A stretch of DNA of 64,000 bases from an uncultured Bacteroides sp. (lineage in GTDB: Bacteria; Bacteroidota; Bacteroidia; Bacteroidales; Bacteroidaceae). This document shows positions 8,681 to 18,348 of the stretch, one piece after another. The stretch's first letter is position 1; each line of letters opens with the position of its first letter. Under the pieces are notes generated by a model, which ran no database searches, was not told the DNA's origin, and saw only the letters and a list, made by a program, of their open reading frames with translations. The translations under genes and the position numbers were made by a program. The stretch is from assembly GCA_944322345.1 (NCBI GenBank), contig CALUOO010000004.1, positions 1 to 64,000 on the forward strand, read 5' to 3'.

Positions 8681-9817
8681 ATGCTCACTACTATCAAGAA
8701 AGTCTCTACGAAAAGAGAGCTCAAAAAATTTATCCGATTCAACTACGAACTTTATAAAGAAAACCCCTACTCTGTCCCCGACCTTTATGACGATATGCTC
8801 AACACATTCAACAAAAAGAAGAATGCTGCTTTTGAGTTCTGCGAAGCCGACTATTTTTTGGCCTATCGCGACGGTCGTATCGTAGGACGTGTGGCTGCCA
8901 TCATCAACCACCGTGCCAATGAAAAATGGGGATGTAAGAACGTACGCTTCGGATGGATAGACTTTATCGACGATCCCGAAGTGTCCGACCTGCTGATACG
9001 CACCGTAGAACAGTGGGGACGCGAACGGGGAATGACACACATCGTAGGCCCGTTGGGATTTACCGACTTCGACGCCGAAGGTATGCTGATCGAAGGGTTC
9101 GACCAGCTGGGAACCATGGCTACCACCTACAATTACCCTTACTACCCAAAGCACATGGATCGGATGGGATTCCAGAAAGATGCCGACTGGGTGGAATACA
9201 AGATATTCATCCCCGATGCCATCCCCGAAAAACATCAGCGCATCTCCGACCTGATCCAGCGTAAGTATAACCTGAAAATAAAGAAATATACCTCCAGCAA
9301 ACTGATTGCCAAAGAGTACGGACAGGCCATTTTCGAACTGATGAACGAGGCATACAGCCCGCTTTACGGATACTCCCCCCTGACACAACGGCAAATAGAC
9401 CAGTATGTACGCATGTATCTGCCCATCGTCGACCTGCGGATGGTGACGCTCATCACCGATGCCGACGACCAGCTTGTAGCCGTAGGAATCTCCATGCCAT
9501 CACTCTCTGAAGCATTGCAGAAATCACACGGACGGTTGCTTCCGCTTGGCTGGTACTATCTGCTGAAAGCACTCTTCTTCAAACGACGTGCCAAGATGCT
9601 CGACCTGCTGCTGGTAGCTGTCAAACCCGAATACCAGAATAAAGGAGTCAATGCCCTATTATTCTCTGACCTGATACCTGTTTATCAGAAATTAGGTTTT
9701 ATATTTGCAGAAAGTAATCCGGAGCTGGAATTGAACGGCAAGGTGCAGGCACAATGGGACTACTTCAAGACAGAACAGCACAAACGCCGCCGCGCCTTTA
9801 TCAAAGAAATCAAGTAA
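8681..9817 (+). CDS. GNAT-like N-acetyltransferase, two-part 378-residue protein
   Basis: A soluble 378-residue protein. The N-terminal half contains a GNAT-like strand pattern ([20 protein letters not shown], about 63-82), and the C-terminal half ends with [19 protein letters not shown], which resembles the acetyl-CoA binding motif A (Q/RxxGxG/A). It matches a family widespread in Bacteroidetes annotated as GNAT or hypothetical; the substrate is unknown. The parE start codon lies 8 bp after its stop, so the two are probably translated from one transcript. Confidence 0.75.
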   Translation: MLTTIKKVSTKRELKKFIRFNYELYKENPYSVPDLYDDMLNTFNKKKNAAFEFCEADYFLAYRDGRIVGRVAAIINHRANEKWGCKNVRFGWIDFIDDPEVSDLLIRTVEQWGRERGMTHIVGPLGFTDFDAEGMLIEGFDQLGTMATTYNYPYYPKHMDRMGFQKDADWVEYKIFIPDAIPEKHQRISDLIQRKYNLKIKKYTSSKLIAKEYGQAIFELMNEAYSPLYGYSPLTQRQIDQYVRMYLPIVDLRMVTLITDADDQLVAVGISMPSLSEALQKSHGRLLPLGWYYLLKALFFKRRAKMLDLLLVAVKPEYQNKGVNALLFSDLIPVYQKLGFIFAESNPELELNGKVQAQWDYFKTEQHKRRRAFIKEIK

Positions 9818-9825
9818 ATAGCAAT

Positions 9826-11715
9826 ATGGAAGAGAACGAACTGGCATTTACAAGCAACGATCAGCCCACAGTAGCCTATACAGACGACAATATCCGCCAC
9901 CTGAGCGATATGGAGCACGTGCGTACGCGCCCCGGTATGTATATCGGGCGGTTGGGTGACGGAACCCACGCCGAAGACGGAATCTATGTACTCCTGAAGG
10001 AGGTAATAGACAACAGTATCGACGAGTTCAAGATGCAGGCGGGAAAGAAGATTGAAATCAACGTCGAGGAAAATCTTCGCGTCAGCGTCCGCGACTACGG
10101 GCGAGGCATCCCACAGGGAAAGCTCATCGAAGCTGTCAGCGTGCTCAACACAGGCGGAAAGTACGACAGTAAAGCGTTCAAGAAGAGCGTCGGACTGAAC
10201 GGAGTCGGCGTCAAGGCCGTCAATGCACTAAGTTCGCAGTTCGAAGTACGTAGCTACCGCGACGGAAAGGTTCGTATCGCCACCTTTGCCAAAGGAGAAC
10301 TGCTGACCGACCGCACTGAAAATACAGACGAAGAAAACGGAACCTACATCTTCTTTGAGCCGGACAACACCCTCTTCCTCAATTACAGCTTCAAGCCCGA
10401 ATACATCGAAACCATGCTGAGGAACTACACTTACCTCAACACCGGGCTTGCCATCATTTACAACGGACACCGCATACTGTCGCGCAACGGACTAGTCGAC
10501 CTGCTGAACGACAACATGACCGCCACCGGGCTCTACCCCATCGTCCACCTGAAAGGAGAAGACATCGAAATAGCCTTCACACACACCAGTCAGTATGGCG
10601 AAGAGTATTACTCCTTCGTCAACGGGCAGCACACCACGCAGGGAGGTACCCACCAGAGTGCCTTCAAGGAGCACATCGCCCGCACCATCAAAGAGTTCTA
10701 CAACAAGAACATGGACTATACCGACATCCGCAACGGACTGGTTGCCGCCATTGCCGTCAATGTGGAGGAACCCATTTTCGAGAGCCAGACAAAGACCAAA
10801 CTCGGATCGACCAACATGGCACCGGGCGGAGTGACGGTAAACAAATACGTTGGCGACTTCATCAAGATAGAAGTGGATAACTTCCTCCACCGCAACCCCG
10901 ACGTTGCCGACGTAATGCTGCAAAAGATACAGGAGTCGGAGAAAGAGCGCAAGGCAATAGCCGGAGTTACCAAGCTGGCACGTGAACGTGCCAAGAAGGC
11001 AAACCTGCACAACCGCAAGCTGCGCGACTGCCGCGTCCACCTGAACGACCCCAAACGCAAGGGAAGCACCGAAAACCTCGAAGAAGAATCCTGCATCTTC
11101 ATCACTGAGGGAGATTCGGCAAGCGGATCCATCACCAAAAGCCGCGATGTCAACACACAGGCAGTATTCAGTCTACGCGGTAAACCCCTCAACTCGTTCG
11201 GACTGACCAAAAAGGTAGTCTACGAAAACGAGGAATTCAATCTGCTGCAAGCCGCCCTGAACATCGAGGACGGACTGGATGGACTGAGATACAACAAGGT
11301 AATCGTGGCCACCGATGCCGATGTAGACGGTATGCACATCCGGCTGCTCATGATCACCTTCTTCCTCCAATTCTTCCCCGACCTTATCAAGAAAGGGCAC
11401 GTCTACATACTCCAGACACCACTCTTCCGTGTGCGAAACAAGAAGAAAACCATCTATTGCTACAGCGAAGAAGAGCGCGTCAGTGCCATCGAAGAGCTTA
11501 GTCCCAACCCGGAAATCACACGGTTCAAAGGTTTGGGAGAAATCTCACCCGACGAGTTCAAACACTTCATCGGAAAAGACATGAGGCTGGAACAGGTAAC
11601 ACTGCGCAAGACCGATGCCGTGAAAGAGCTGCTCGAATTCTATATGGGTAAAAACACTATGGAACGGCAGAACTTCATCATCGACAATCTGGTAATCGAA
11701 GAAGACTTGGCATAA
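9826..11715 (+). CDS. parE: DNA topoisomerase IV subunit B
   Basis: A 629-residue type IIA topoisomerase ATPase subunit, which works with ParC to decatenate chromosomes. The GHKL ATPase domain shows [17 protein letters not shown] and [11 protein letters not shown]; the TOPRIM domain shows ITEGDSASG and [14 protein letters not shown]; the C-terminus has the RFKGLGEI motif. I chose ATG 9826 ([11 protein letters not shown]) over an upstream in-frame ATG at 9754, because the latter lies inside the preceding gene and gives a non-conserved extension. The sequence differs from Bacteroides GyrB as I remember it ([12 protein letters not shown] rather than RPSMYIGD), so parE fits better than gyrB. parC is not in the window. 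A 22-bp repeat array separates it from coaD. Confidence 0.92.
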   Translation: MEENELAFTSNDQPTVAYTDDNIRHLSDMEHVRTRPGMYIGRLGDGTHAEDGIYVLLKEVIDNSIDEFKMQAGKKIEINVEENLRVSVRDYGRGIPQGKLIEAVSVLNTGGKYDSKAFKKSVGLNGVGVKAVNALSSQFEVRSYRDGKVRIATFAKGELLTDRTENTDEENGTYIFFEPDNTLFLNYSFKPEYIETMLRNYTYLNTGLAIIYNGHRILSRNGLVDLLNDNMTATGLYPIVHLKGEDIEIAFTHTSQYGEEYYSFVNGQHTTQGGTHQSAFKEHIARTIKEFYNKNMDYTDIRNGLVAAIAVNVEEPIFESQTKTKLGSTNMAPGGVTVNKYVGDFIKIEVDNFLHRNPDVADVMLQKIQESEKERKAIAGVTKLARERAKKANLHNRKLRDCRVHLNDPKRKGSTENLEEESCIFITEGDSASGSITKSRDVNTQAVFSLRGKPLNSFGLTKKVVYENEEFNLLQAALNIEDGLDGLRYNKVIVATDADVDGMHIRLLMITFFLQFFPDLIKKGHVYILQTPLFRVRNKKKTIYCYSEEERVSAIEELSPNPEITRFKGLGEISPDEFKHFIGKDMRLEQVTLRKTDAVKELLEFYMGKNTMERQNFIIDNLVIEEDLA

Positions 11716-11751
11716 CCCCGTTCCAAGGCTGCCGACAGCTCGTTTCCGGGC

Positions 11752-11861
11752 AAAGGTTAGCTGACTTGTTGGGAAAGGTTAGCTGACATGTCAGCAAAGG
11801 TTAGCTATCACGTTGGCAAAGGTTAGCTGACACGAGCCGAAAGGTTGCCTGACAAAACGGT
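11752..11861 (+). repeat. 22-bp tandem repeat array, locus 1 (parE-coaD)
   Basis: Units begin at 11752, 11774, 11796, 11818 and 11840, exactly 22 bp apart. Each begins AAAGGTTAGCTGAC (AAAGGTTAGCTATC in unit 3, AAAGGTTGCCTGAC in unit 5) and ends with eight more variable bases such as TTGTTGGG, ATGTCAGC or ACGTTGGC. All units face the same way, so no long hairpin forms here. Further copies are at 18349, 42714, 54612 and 60539. There are no unique spacers, so it is not CRISPR. Confidence 0.93.
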
Positions 11862-11906
11862 CAAGAACACCCCAGTAACAGAACATTTACAACACTCGAA
11901 AAAGAT

Positions 11907-12362
11907 ATGAGAAAAGCAATATTTCCGGGCACTTTCGACCCCTTCACCATCGGACACTTCTCGGTAGTGGAACGTACGCTGACCTTTATGGACGAAATAG
12001 TAATCGGCATCGGAATCAACGAAAACAAAAACACCTACTTCCCCATCGCCAAGCGCGAGGAGATGATACGCCAGCTGTACAAGGACAATCCGCGCATCTC
12101 GGTACACTCGTACGACTGCCTGACCATCGACTTTGCCAAAGAAGTAGGGGCACAGTTCATCGTACGCGGCATCCGCACCGTAAAAGATTTTGAATACGAA
12201 GAGACCATCGCCGACATCAACCGCAAGCTGGCAGGCATCGAGACCATCCTGCTCTTTACAGAGCCCGAACTGACCTGCGTCAGCTCCACCATTGTCCGCG
12301 AACTGCTCAGCTACAAGAAAGACATCAGCCAGTTCATTCCAAAGGGGATGAAACTGCTGTAA
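11907..12362 (+). CDS. coaD: Pantetheine-phosphate adenylyltransferase
   Basis: A 151-residue nucleotidyltransferase that catalyses the fourth step of coenzyme A synthesis (4'-phosphopantetheine + ATP to dephospho-CoA). The N-terminal [10 protein letters not shown] carries the (T/H)xGH nucleotide-binding motif; [13 protein letters not shown] and the late SSTIVREL (an ISSTxVR variant) complete the signature. The length is normal. It sits between parE, beyond the repeat array, and the C-terminal processing protease, all in one direction. No separate promoter is obvious. Confidence 0.96.
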   Translation: MRKAIFPGTFDPFTIGHFSVVERTLTFMDEIVIGIGINENKNTYFPIAKREEMIRQLYKDNPRISVHSYDCLTIDFAKEVGAQFIVRGIRTVKDFEYEETIADINRKLAGIETILLFTEPELTCVSSTIVRELLSYKKDISQFIPKGMKLL

Positions 12363-12463
12363 GAAGACAAGCAAACGAGCGGACAAGAAAGAAGTCTGTC
12401 CCCCTCTGTCTCCTCTGCGATGAATCTTATAACTTAAAACTTGGAATTCAAAACTCACAACTC

Positions 12464-14041
12464 ATGAAATACCTCTTTACTCTTGCCTGCTGCTTGTGGG
12501 CAATCGCCGCACAGGCACAGAATGGAGCCGCCGCCCTGCGCAAGCTCCAGATGGCAGAATTTGCCATCTCACGTTTTTATGTAGATCCGGTAGACGAAGA
12601 CAAACTGGTAGAAGAAGCCATCATCAAGATGCTGGCACAGCTCGACCCACACTCCACCTACTCGAATGCAGAGGAAGTGAAAAAGATGAACGAACCGCTT
12701 CAAGGCAATTTTGAAGGAATCGGCGTACAGTTCCAGATGATGGAAGACACGCTGCTTGTAGTGCAGCCCGTCAGCAACGGTCCTTCCGAGAAAGCCGGTA
12801 TTCTGGCAGGCGACCGCATCGTGGCGGTCAACGACAGCGCCATTGCCGGAGTAAAAATGGAAACCGAGGAGATTATGAAGCGTCTGCGCGGCCCGAAAGG
12901 TTCGAAAGTCAACCTGACCATCATCCGCCGTGGAGTAAAAGATCCGCTGCTGTTCACCGTAAAGCGGGACAAGATACCCATTTTCAGCCTCGATGCCGCC
13001 TACATGATCCAGCCCAAAGCAAAAATCGGATATATCCGTGTCAACCGTTTCGGAGCTACCACCGGCGACGAATTTAAAAAAGCGCTGAAAGAACTGCAGA
13101 AACAGGGAATGAAAGACCTCATCCTCGACCTTCAGGGCAACGGAGGAGGCTACCTGAATGCCGCACAGGAACTTGCCAACGAATTTCTGGAACAGAAGGA
13201 ACTGATAGTCTACACCGAAGGACGTGCCGCCAAACGCAGCGACCTCGTGGCAAACGGCAACGGCGAGTTCCGCAAGGGACGACTCGTGGTACTGGTAGAC
13301 GAATATACAGCCTCAGCCAGCGAGATTGTCAGCGGTGCCGTACAGGACTGGGACAGAGGAGTGATTGTAGGTCGCCGTTCGTTCGGTAAGGGACTGGTAC
13401 AACGCCCCATCGACCTGCCCGACGGTTCGATGATACGTCTCACCATCGCCCGCTACTACACCCCTGCCGGACGATGCATCCAGAAACCCTACGACAGCAA
13501 GACCGACTACAACCGCGACCTGATAGAGCGCTTCAACCACGGTGAGCTGATGAATGCCGACAGCATCCACTTCCCCGACTCGCTGAAGGTGCAGACTAAG
13601 AAGCTGAAACGTACCGTATATGGCGGCGGAGGAATCATGCCCGACTACTTCGTGCCTATCGACACTACGCTTTACACCGACTATCACCGCAATCTGGTAG
13701 CCAAAGGAGCAGTAATCAACTTCACCATGAAGTATATCGAACAGCACCGGAACGAATTGAAGGGAAAATACAAGAAGTTCGAATCGTTCAACGAGAAGTT
13801 CACCATCGACGACACCATGCTCGCCACCCTGCGCGAGATTGGCGAGAAGGCAGGAGTAAAGTTCAACGAAGAACAATATACCACCTCACTCCCGCTGATC
13901 AAAACCCAGCTGAAAGCCCTCATAGCCCGTGACATCTGGGACATGAGCGAATACTTCCAAGTGATGAATACCACCAACGAAAGTGTACAGAAAGCACTGG
14001 AAATACTCAGTTCGGGCGAATACGAGAAAAAACTGAAGTAG
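12464..14041 (+). CDS. C-terminal processing protease, S41 family
   Basis: A 525-residue periplasmic serine protease. An N-terminal signal peptide (MKYLFTLACCLWAIAAQAQ, cleavage likely after AQA) precedes a PDZ domain (about 85-165; GIGVQF, AGILAGDRIVAVND) and the S41 catalytic core: DLQGNGGGYL and YTASASEIVSGAVQD, whose Ser is the expected nucleophile, with GRRSFGKGLVQ supplying the Lys of the Ser-Lys dyad. It resembles CtpA/Prc proteins that trim or degrade envelope proteins. The ATG is preceded by a short A-rich leader (AAAACTCACAACTC), also seen before trpE. A strong terminator follows at 14064. Confidence 0.93.
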   Translation: MKYLFTLACCLWAIAAQAQNGAAALRKLQMAEFAISRFYVDPVDEDKLVEEAIIKMLAQLDPHSTYSNAEEVKKMNEPLQGNFEGIGVQFQMMEDTLLVVQPVSNGPSEKAGILAGDRIVAVNDSAIAGVKMETEEIMKRLRGPKGSKVNLTIIRRGVKDPLLFTVKRDKIPIFSLDAAYMIQPKAKIGYIRVNRFGATTGDEFKKALKELQKQGMKDLILDLQGNGGGYLNAAQELANEFLEQKELIVYTEGRAAKRSDLVANGNGEFRKGRLVVLVDEYTASASEIVSGAVQDWDRGVIVGRRSFGKGLVQRPIDLPDGSMIRLTIARYYTPAGRCIQKPYDSKTDYNRDLIERFNHGELMNADSIHFPDSLKVQTKKLKRTVYGGGGIMPDYFVPIDTTLYTDYHRNLVAKGAVINFTMKYIEQHRNELKGKYKKFESFNEKFTIDDTMLATLREIGEKAGVKFNEEQYTTSLPLIKTQLKALIARDIWDMSEYFQVMNTTNESVQKALEILSSGEYEKKLK

Positions 14042-14063
14042 ACGAAAATACACACGAAAAAAG

Positions 14064-14106
14064 AAACCATAAGACCACAGCCACAGGGCATCCGGTCTTA
14101 TGGTTT
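14064..14106. terminator. Bidirectional terminator
   Basis: A perfect 13-bp stem (AAACCATAAGACC / GGTCTTATGGTTT) with a T-rich tail on the plus strand and an A-run before it. It serves the protease gene from the left and the convergent SDR gene from the right. Confidence 0.85.
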
Positions 14107-14135
14107 TCTTTTTTATCTAAGGATCAATCCTACCA

Positions 14136-14939
14136 TCATTTAGGCTGCTTGCCAATGTAGGCAAGGATTCCTCCGTCTACATAGAGGATATGTCCGTTTA
14201 CAGCATTCGAAGCCTCGGAAGCAAGGAACACGGCAGGACCTGTCAGTTCCTGCGGATCAAGCCAGCGTCCGGCAGGGGTCTTGGCACAGATAAACGAATC
14301 AAACGGATGGCGGCTTCCATCTGGTTGCGGCTCACGCAAGGGAGCAGTCTGCGGAGTAGCGATGTATCCCGGACCGATACCGTTACACTGGATGTTATAT
14401 TCTCCATATTCAGAACAGATATTGCGTGTCAGCATCTTCAGTCCGCCTTTTGCAGCAGCATATGCCGAAACAGTCTCACGTCCCAGTTCTGACATCATAG
14501 AGCAGATGTTGATAATCTTACCGTGACCTTTCTTCATCATGGCAGGCAGAACAGCCTTAGCTACGATAAACGGGGCAGTCAGGTCGATATCAATCACCTT
14601 ACGGTATTCAGAAGCTTCCATCTCGTGCATCGGCACGCGACGGATAATGCCGGCATTGTTGACCAGAATGTCGATGGTTCCCACCTCTTTCTCAATCTTG
14701 GCAACCATTTCCTGTACGGCAGGCTCGTCTGTCACATCACACACATAGGCATGCACTTTGATGCCCTTTTCGGCATAAGCAGCCAGCCCCTTGTCTACGA
14801 GTTCCTGATTGATATCGTTAAAACAGATAGTAGCACCCTGTTCGGCAAAAGCCGAAGCAATGGCAAAGCCAATTCCATAGGAAGCACCTGTTACTAGTGC
14901 CACCTTTCCTTCCAAAGAAAAATTCAAATACGGATTCAT
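14136..14939 (-). CDS. SDR oxidoreductase, gluconate 5-dehydrogenase type
   Basis: A 267-residue short-chain dehydrogenase. Visible are the NAD(P)-binding TGASYGIG (about 18-25), NNAGI, the catalytic Ser of ICSMMSE and the YAAAK active-site motif (YxxxK). Bacteroides proteins of this type are usually named gluconate 5-dehydrogenase or KduD and act on keto-sugar acids from uronate breakdown. They are often next to kduI, which is absent here, so the substrate is uncertain. I chose ATG 14939 (MNPYLNFSLEGKVAL); an upstream frame to 15122 has a non-conserved extension across the promoter. It has a single-gene promoter at 15036. Confidence 0.85.
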   Translation of the reverse strand: MNPYLNFSLEGKVALVTGASYGIGFAIASAFAEQGATICFNDINQELVDKGLAAYAEKGIKVHAYVCDVTDEPAVQEMVAKIEKEVGTIDILVNNAGIIRRVPMHEMEASEYRKVIDIDLTAPFIVAKAVLPAMMKKGHGKIINICSMMSELGRETVSAYAAAKGGLKMLTRNICSEYGEYNIQCNGIGPGYIATPQTAPLREPQPDGSRHPFDSFICAKTPAGRWLDPQELTGPAVFLASEASNAVNGHILYVDGGILAYIGKQPK

Positions 14940-15035
14940 TCTTTCTACTTTTTTATGGGTTAAAATAAAAGTCGGTTCAAGCAAACAGACCGGATATAAA
15001 ACCAGTCTATTCTGTATTCGTTTGCGAACACGAAG

Positions 15036-15043
15036 CAAATGTA
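15036..15043 (-). promoter_or_regulatory. -7 promoter box of the SDR gene, in the 14940-15382 gap
   Basis: The minus strand reads TACATTTG, about 97 bp before the start at 14939; no good -33 box. The remainder of this 443-bp gap holds no gene. It has a small inverted repeat CCATTT-5-AAATGG at 15301-15317 upstream of the BspA-type gene, possibly regulatory. Confidence 0.5.
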
Positions 15044-15382
15044 ATAAAAGAAACTGAGTAAATCGTTTTATTTTAACTTCAATTATAGCGTCACACAGAT
15101 TATTTACCTTCTGCACTGACAAAGCCCTATCATTCCTCCATACAATCCATATACCTTAAATACATTCCAATCCATAAATCTGCGAAGAATGGCACTTATG
15201 CAATTACCTGCTACCTGCCTTTTTCCTCATAAAAAGAGATGCATTACCCGAACAAAAACATAGAGATGTCTGTTAACCAAACATTCAAATAGATTATAAG
15301 CCATTTGACTTAAATGGGTACATCGGACATCTGATAAATAAACCAAGGCTTAAACAATAACTAAACTAAAAAACTAACATTT

Positions 15383-16489
15383 ATGATGACAACCAGTTTG
15401 CCTGCGAAAGTCCTTTTCGCATTGACAGTGATTGCTTTCATGTTTCTTTCATGCTCCAAGCACAGTGACAACAACCTGTTGCCCACTCCCGATTTACCGG
15501 AAAAGCCTCAAGCAGGAACTCCTCCAAGCGAAGATAATCCGGAAGACACGGGACATTCATCTCCCGAAATTCCCTCTTTCCTGCAAATCACAGACGGCAT
15601 ACTGACCGGAGTGACCGGTGAACACGAAGAAATAACCCTTCCTGCGGGAGTCAGGCAAATTGCAGAAAAAGTATTCTACGGCAAAAACATCCGAAAAATA
15701 GTCCTCAATGAAGAGCTGGAGTCCATAGGAACAGACGCTTTTGCCTTTTCCACGCTGGAAGAGATCAATTTTCCATCACACTTAAAAACTATTGGGAAAT
15801 ATGCTTTCTATAAATGCGAGAAGCTGCATACAGCCGATCTTGAGAGAACAGAAATCGAAGAACTTCCGGAAGGAGTCTTCGGGGCGTCGGGCATACAGAC
15901 CCTGCTGCTCCCTACACGGCTGACAGATATAGGTTCGCAGGCTTTCATGGGCACTCTCCAACTGAAGACTGTCAAGCTTCCAGGCAGTGTGAAGAAGATT
16001 GGAGTTGAAGCATTCAGGGAAAGCGGACTGACTGCTGTAGACCTGCACAATAACCTCTCACTGATAGCAACCCGCGCTTTCTATTACTGCGCCAACCTGC
16101 AGGAAGTACGGACATATGGCAGTGTAATCAGCCATGATCCGACAGCTTCCATCCAGTCGTATAGTTTTGAAGGATGCACTGAACTGACTGCATTCGCAAT
16201 CCCGGAAAACATACGCAGACTGGGACAAGGTTTGCTGGTAAAAAACAAGAATGTAAAGTCTATAACCATCCCAGCGCAAGTAAACCACATTGCATTCGCT
16301 GCTTTCGATAATACAGGAATTGAGCACGTAACAGTGAAACCCGTCGATCCTCCCACCACCGAACTGGTCAATCAGCTGGCGTGGTATGGTTTCCCTAGAA
16401 GCATAAAGAACATGGAAGTTCCTCAGGGAACAATCGAACGCTATCGGAAAGCTCCCGGCTGGAATGAATTTATAGAAAAAATGCAATAG
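15383..16489 (+). CDS. BspA-type leucine-rich repeat lipoprotein
   Basis: A 368-residue secreted lipoprotein. The signal peptide ends in FLSC (Cys24), and a Pro/Glu-rich linker follows (about 30-65). From about residue 75 come LRR_5 repeats of about 23 residues with the BspA pattern (IGTDAFAFSTLEEINFPSHL, IGKYAFYKCEKLHTADL, IGSQAFMGTLQLKTVKLPG, IGVEAFRESGLTAVDL). BspA-like proteins are surface-exposed and bind host or bacterial ligands in some species; the ligand here is unknown. The gene stands alone and has a hairpin just downstream. I am confident in the repeat family and the lipidation. Confidence 0.9.
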   Translation: MMTTSLPAKVLFALTVIAFMFLSCSKHSDNNLLPTPDLPEKPQAGTPPSEDNPEDTGHSSPEIPSFLQITDGILTGVTGEHEEITLPAGVRQIAEKVFYGKNIRKIVLNEELESIGTDAFAFSTLEEINFPSHLKTIGKYAFYKCEKLHTADLERTEIEELPEGVFGASGIQTLLLPTRLTDIGSQAFMGTLQLKTVKLPGSVKKIGVEAFRESGLTAVDLHNNLSLIATRAFYYCANLQEVRTYGSVISHDPTASIQSYSFEGCTELTAFAIPENIRRLGQGLLVKNKNVKSITIPAQVNHIAFAAFDNTGIEHVTVKPVDPPTTELVNQLAWYGFPRSIKNMEVPQGTIERYRKAPGWNEFIEKMQ

Positions 16490-16520
16490 AATACTGACGG
16501 ATACAACTTCTCTTTAGCAT

Positions 16521-16569
16521 AAGGCAGGAATTTATCTCACATCGCTACCGAAGGATAAATTCCTGCCTT
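16521..16569. terminator. Long hairpin between convergent genes
   Basis: A perfect 16-bp stem (AAGGCAGGAATTTATC / GATAAATTCCTGCCTT) with a 17-nt loop lies between the convergent BspA-type and GH30 genes. T runs on either side are weak, so termination is likely but not certain. Confidence 0.65.
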
Positions 16570-16585
16570 CGCATTATCATTCCAT

Positions 16586-18064
16586 CTATTTCCAGCGGTA
16601 TGAGGCGACCGACCTCCCCGGTACGTTGCAGGTAAAATAGCTGTCCTCACAACATACCTTGATCGTCTTGGCATCTTGTCCGCTGTTTGCCAAGACAAAA
16701 GCATGAGTCCCGTCAGCATTTTCAAATGCCGAATACATCAGCTCATCATCGTTACTGCCGGAAGCAGCAATACGCACAGCATCGGGTTTGACCACACTTA
16801 CCAAATGAGCGATAATATAATAATGTGAGTTACGGATGATGGTCTTATAGTCACTATTGTCAATATCCACCGCACCATAGCAGGTCTGACAGCCTCCCTC
16901 ACGGTTAGGACCACGGTCATTATCCAACATCAGATTCCATACAATCACTCCCTTACACCAATTATTCACAGTGCCCAGAGCAACCTCTCTCATATCGTCC
17001 AGCAGACGTTTCTCCAAGTCCCTTCCGCTGTTCCACGTCCCGATAGAAGTCTCTGTAAACAACAGCTCCTTGTCCGGATAAGCCTTATGGATATTCAGCA
17101 GCTCGTCGCGGTTACCGCCATAATTATGATACGCTGCTCCCGCCAGATAACCGGCAGCCTCGGCATCTCCGTAGATTCTGAGCGGATAGCTTTTTTCCGA
17201 TTCAATGTTGTCGTAATTGTAATTATGATCGAATGTATAAATCTTCGTAGACAGTCCGGCAGCCTTCATCTGCGGTCCAAGAGCGGTTTTCACAAAGTCT
17301 CTTTGCTCTTCCCAGCCCATATAGAGCGAAGCGGAATTCCCTCTGTTCAGCGGTTCATTCTGTGGAGTGACAGCATAAATGTCAATCCCCTCTGCCTTGA
17401 AAGCCTGTATCCATTTCACAAAATAGGTGGCATACATCTGGTAGCAGTCCGGATTGAGCTGTCCGCTTGTCCACGAATCCCACGGAAGAGGCTCTGAGAG
17501 ACTTTTGATTTTCATCCACTTCGGGCAAGTCCATGGAGCAGCCATGATCTTTATGGAAGGATTTATCGACAGTATCTCTTTCAAGACCGGAATAACGTAG
17601 TTTTTCTCTTCGCTCTGCAATGCAAAATTCTCGATCCCCCTTTCGTCACAGCATGTATATTCGCTCAGAGAGAAATCCGAGCAACCGATAGAGATCCGAA
17701 TGTAGCTGAACCCGAACCCGTCGTCGTGTGAAAATGTTTCCGTCAGAAAAGCATGCCGGTCTTCCGGAGTCATCTGCAACAGATTGTAGCAGGTTGATCC
17801 TGTGACAGCCGCTCCGAATCCATCCATCGTCTGATACTGTTCTTCCGGATTCAATGTGATACGGACAGGAGCATCACCAGATTCTCCGTCAAGACGAATC
17901 GTATCTGCCTTCAGATCACAAGTCAGATCTGCAGTAGTTGTATAAGAAAGCACACTTCCTGTCGGAATACCAGCAAAGCCTTTTTCTTTTTTATTGTTGC
18001 AACTCACACAAAGAGACAAAGTTACAGAGCTCAAAAACAATAGGGATAACAGTTGGTTTTTCAT
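16586..18064 (-). CDS. Glycoside hydrolase family 30 lipoprotein
   Basis: A 492-residue predicted surface or periplasmic lipoprotein (Cys22 in CVSC). The clan-A (beta/alpha)8 barrel of GH30 follows, and the C-terminus forms the small beta domain typical of GH30. The likely acid/base is Glu237 (TPQNEP) and the likely nucleophile Glu338 (LFTETSIG). Relatives are glucosylceramidase-like and, in Bacteroides, beta-1,6-glucanases (subfamily 3); my subfamily guess is GH30_3 from the overall look only. No SusC/SusD or other glycan genes adjoin it, so it is not part of a visible polysaccharide utilisation locus. The start is at the lipoprotein signal MKNQLLSLLF. Confidence 0.9.
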   Translation of the reverse strand: MKNQLLSLLFLSSVTLSLCVSCNNKKEKGFAGIPTGSVLSYTTTADLTCDLKADTIRLDGESGDAPVRITLNPEEQYQTMDGFGAAVTGSTCYNLLQMTPEDRHAFLTETFSHDDGFGFSYIRISIGCSDFSLSEYTCCDERGIENFALQSEEKNYVIPVLKEILSINPSIKIMAAPWTCPKWMKIKSLSEPLPWDSWTSGQLNPDCYQMYATYFVKWIQAFKAEGIDIYAVTPQNEPLNRGNSASLYMGWEEQRDFVKTALGPQMKAAGLSTKIYTFDHNYNYDNIESEKSYPLRIYGDAEAAGYLAGAAYHNYGGNRDELLNIHKAYPDKELLFTETSIGTWNSGRDLEKRLLDDMREVALGTVNNWCKGVIVWNLMLDNDRGPNREGGCQTCYGAVDIDNSDYKTIIRNSHYYIIAHLVSVVKPDAVRIAASGSNDDELMYSAFENADGTHAFVLANSGQDAKTIKVCCEDSYFTCNVPGRSVASYRWK

Positions 18065-18163
18065 ACACTTGAAATTTTATCATTAGAATAGCAATTATTA
18101 TGTCTTCTTCACGGCTGTACGTACAACAGATACGGGAAATATCGATGAATCAGTTAGATAAAA

Positions 18164-18171
18164 CAAAAATA
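18164..18171 (-). promoter_or_regulatory. Possible -7 box of the GH30 gene, in the 18065-18619 gap
   Basis: The minus strand reads TATTTTTG about 100 bp upstream of the GH30 ATG. A TTTG at 18195-18198 is 23 nt away, longer than usual. The rest of this 555-bp gap holds the locus 2 repeat array and a 10-bp palindrome (TGTACGTACA, 18116-18125), but no credible gene. Confidence 0.35.
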
Positions 18172-18348
18172 GAGGTATTTTCTCATATATGGGACAAATG
18201 TGAGAAAGATTTTGAGACAAAGCCGGAAAAACCATGTCACAGAATCAATCCTTCGAAATCAGAACTACCCTGTCAAACCAATTTCCCGACTCTTAAAAAA
18301 CAGCACAGAACAGTGGTCAATCAACAATATTTCGAGCAGTTTCCTAGC

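Noticed and set aside
9754..9825. Upstream ATG for parE
   Set aside because: It lies inside the GNAT gene and gives no conserved residues.
11752..11861. 22-bp arrays as CRISPR
   Set aside because: Units follow one another directly with no unique spacers, and no cas genes are in the window.
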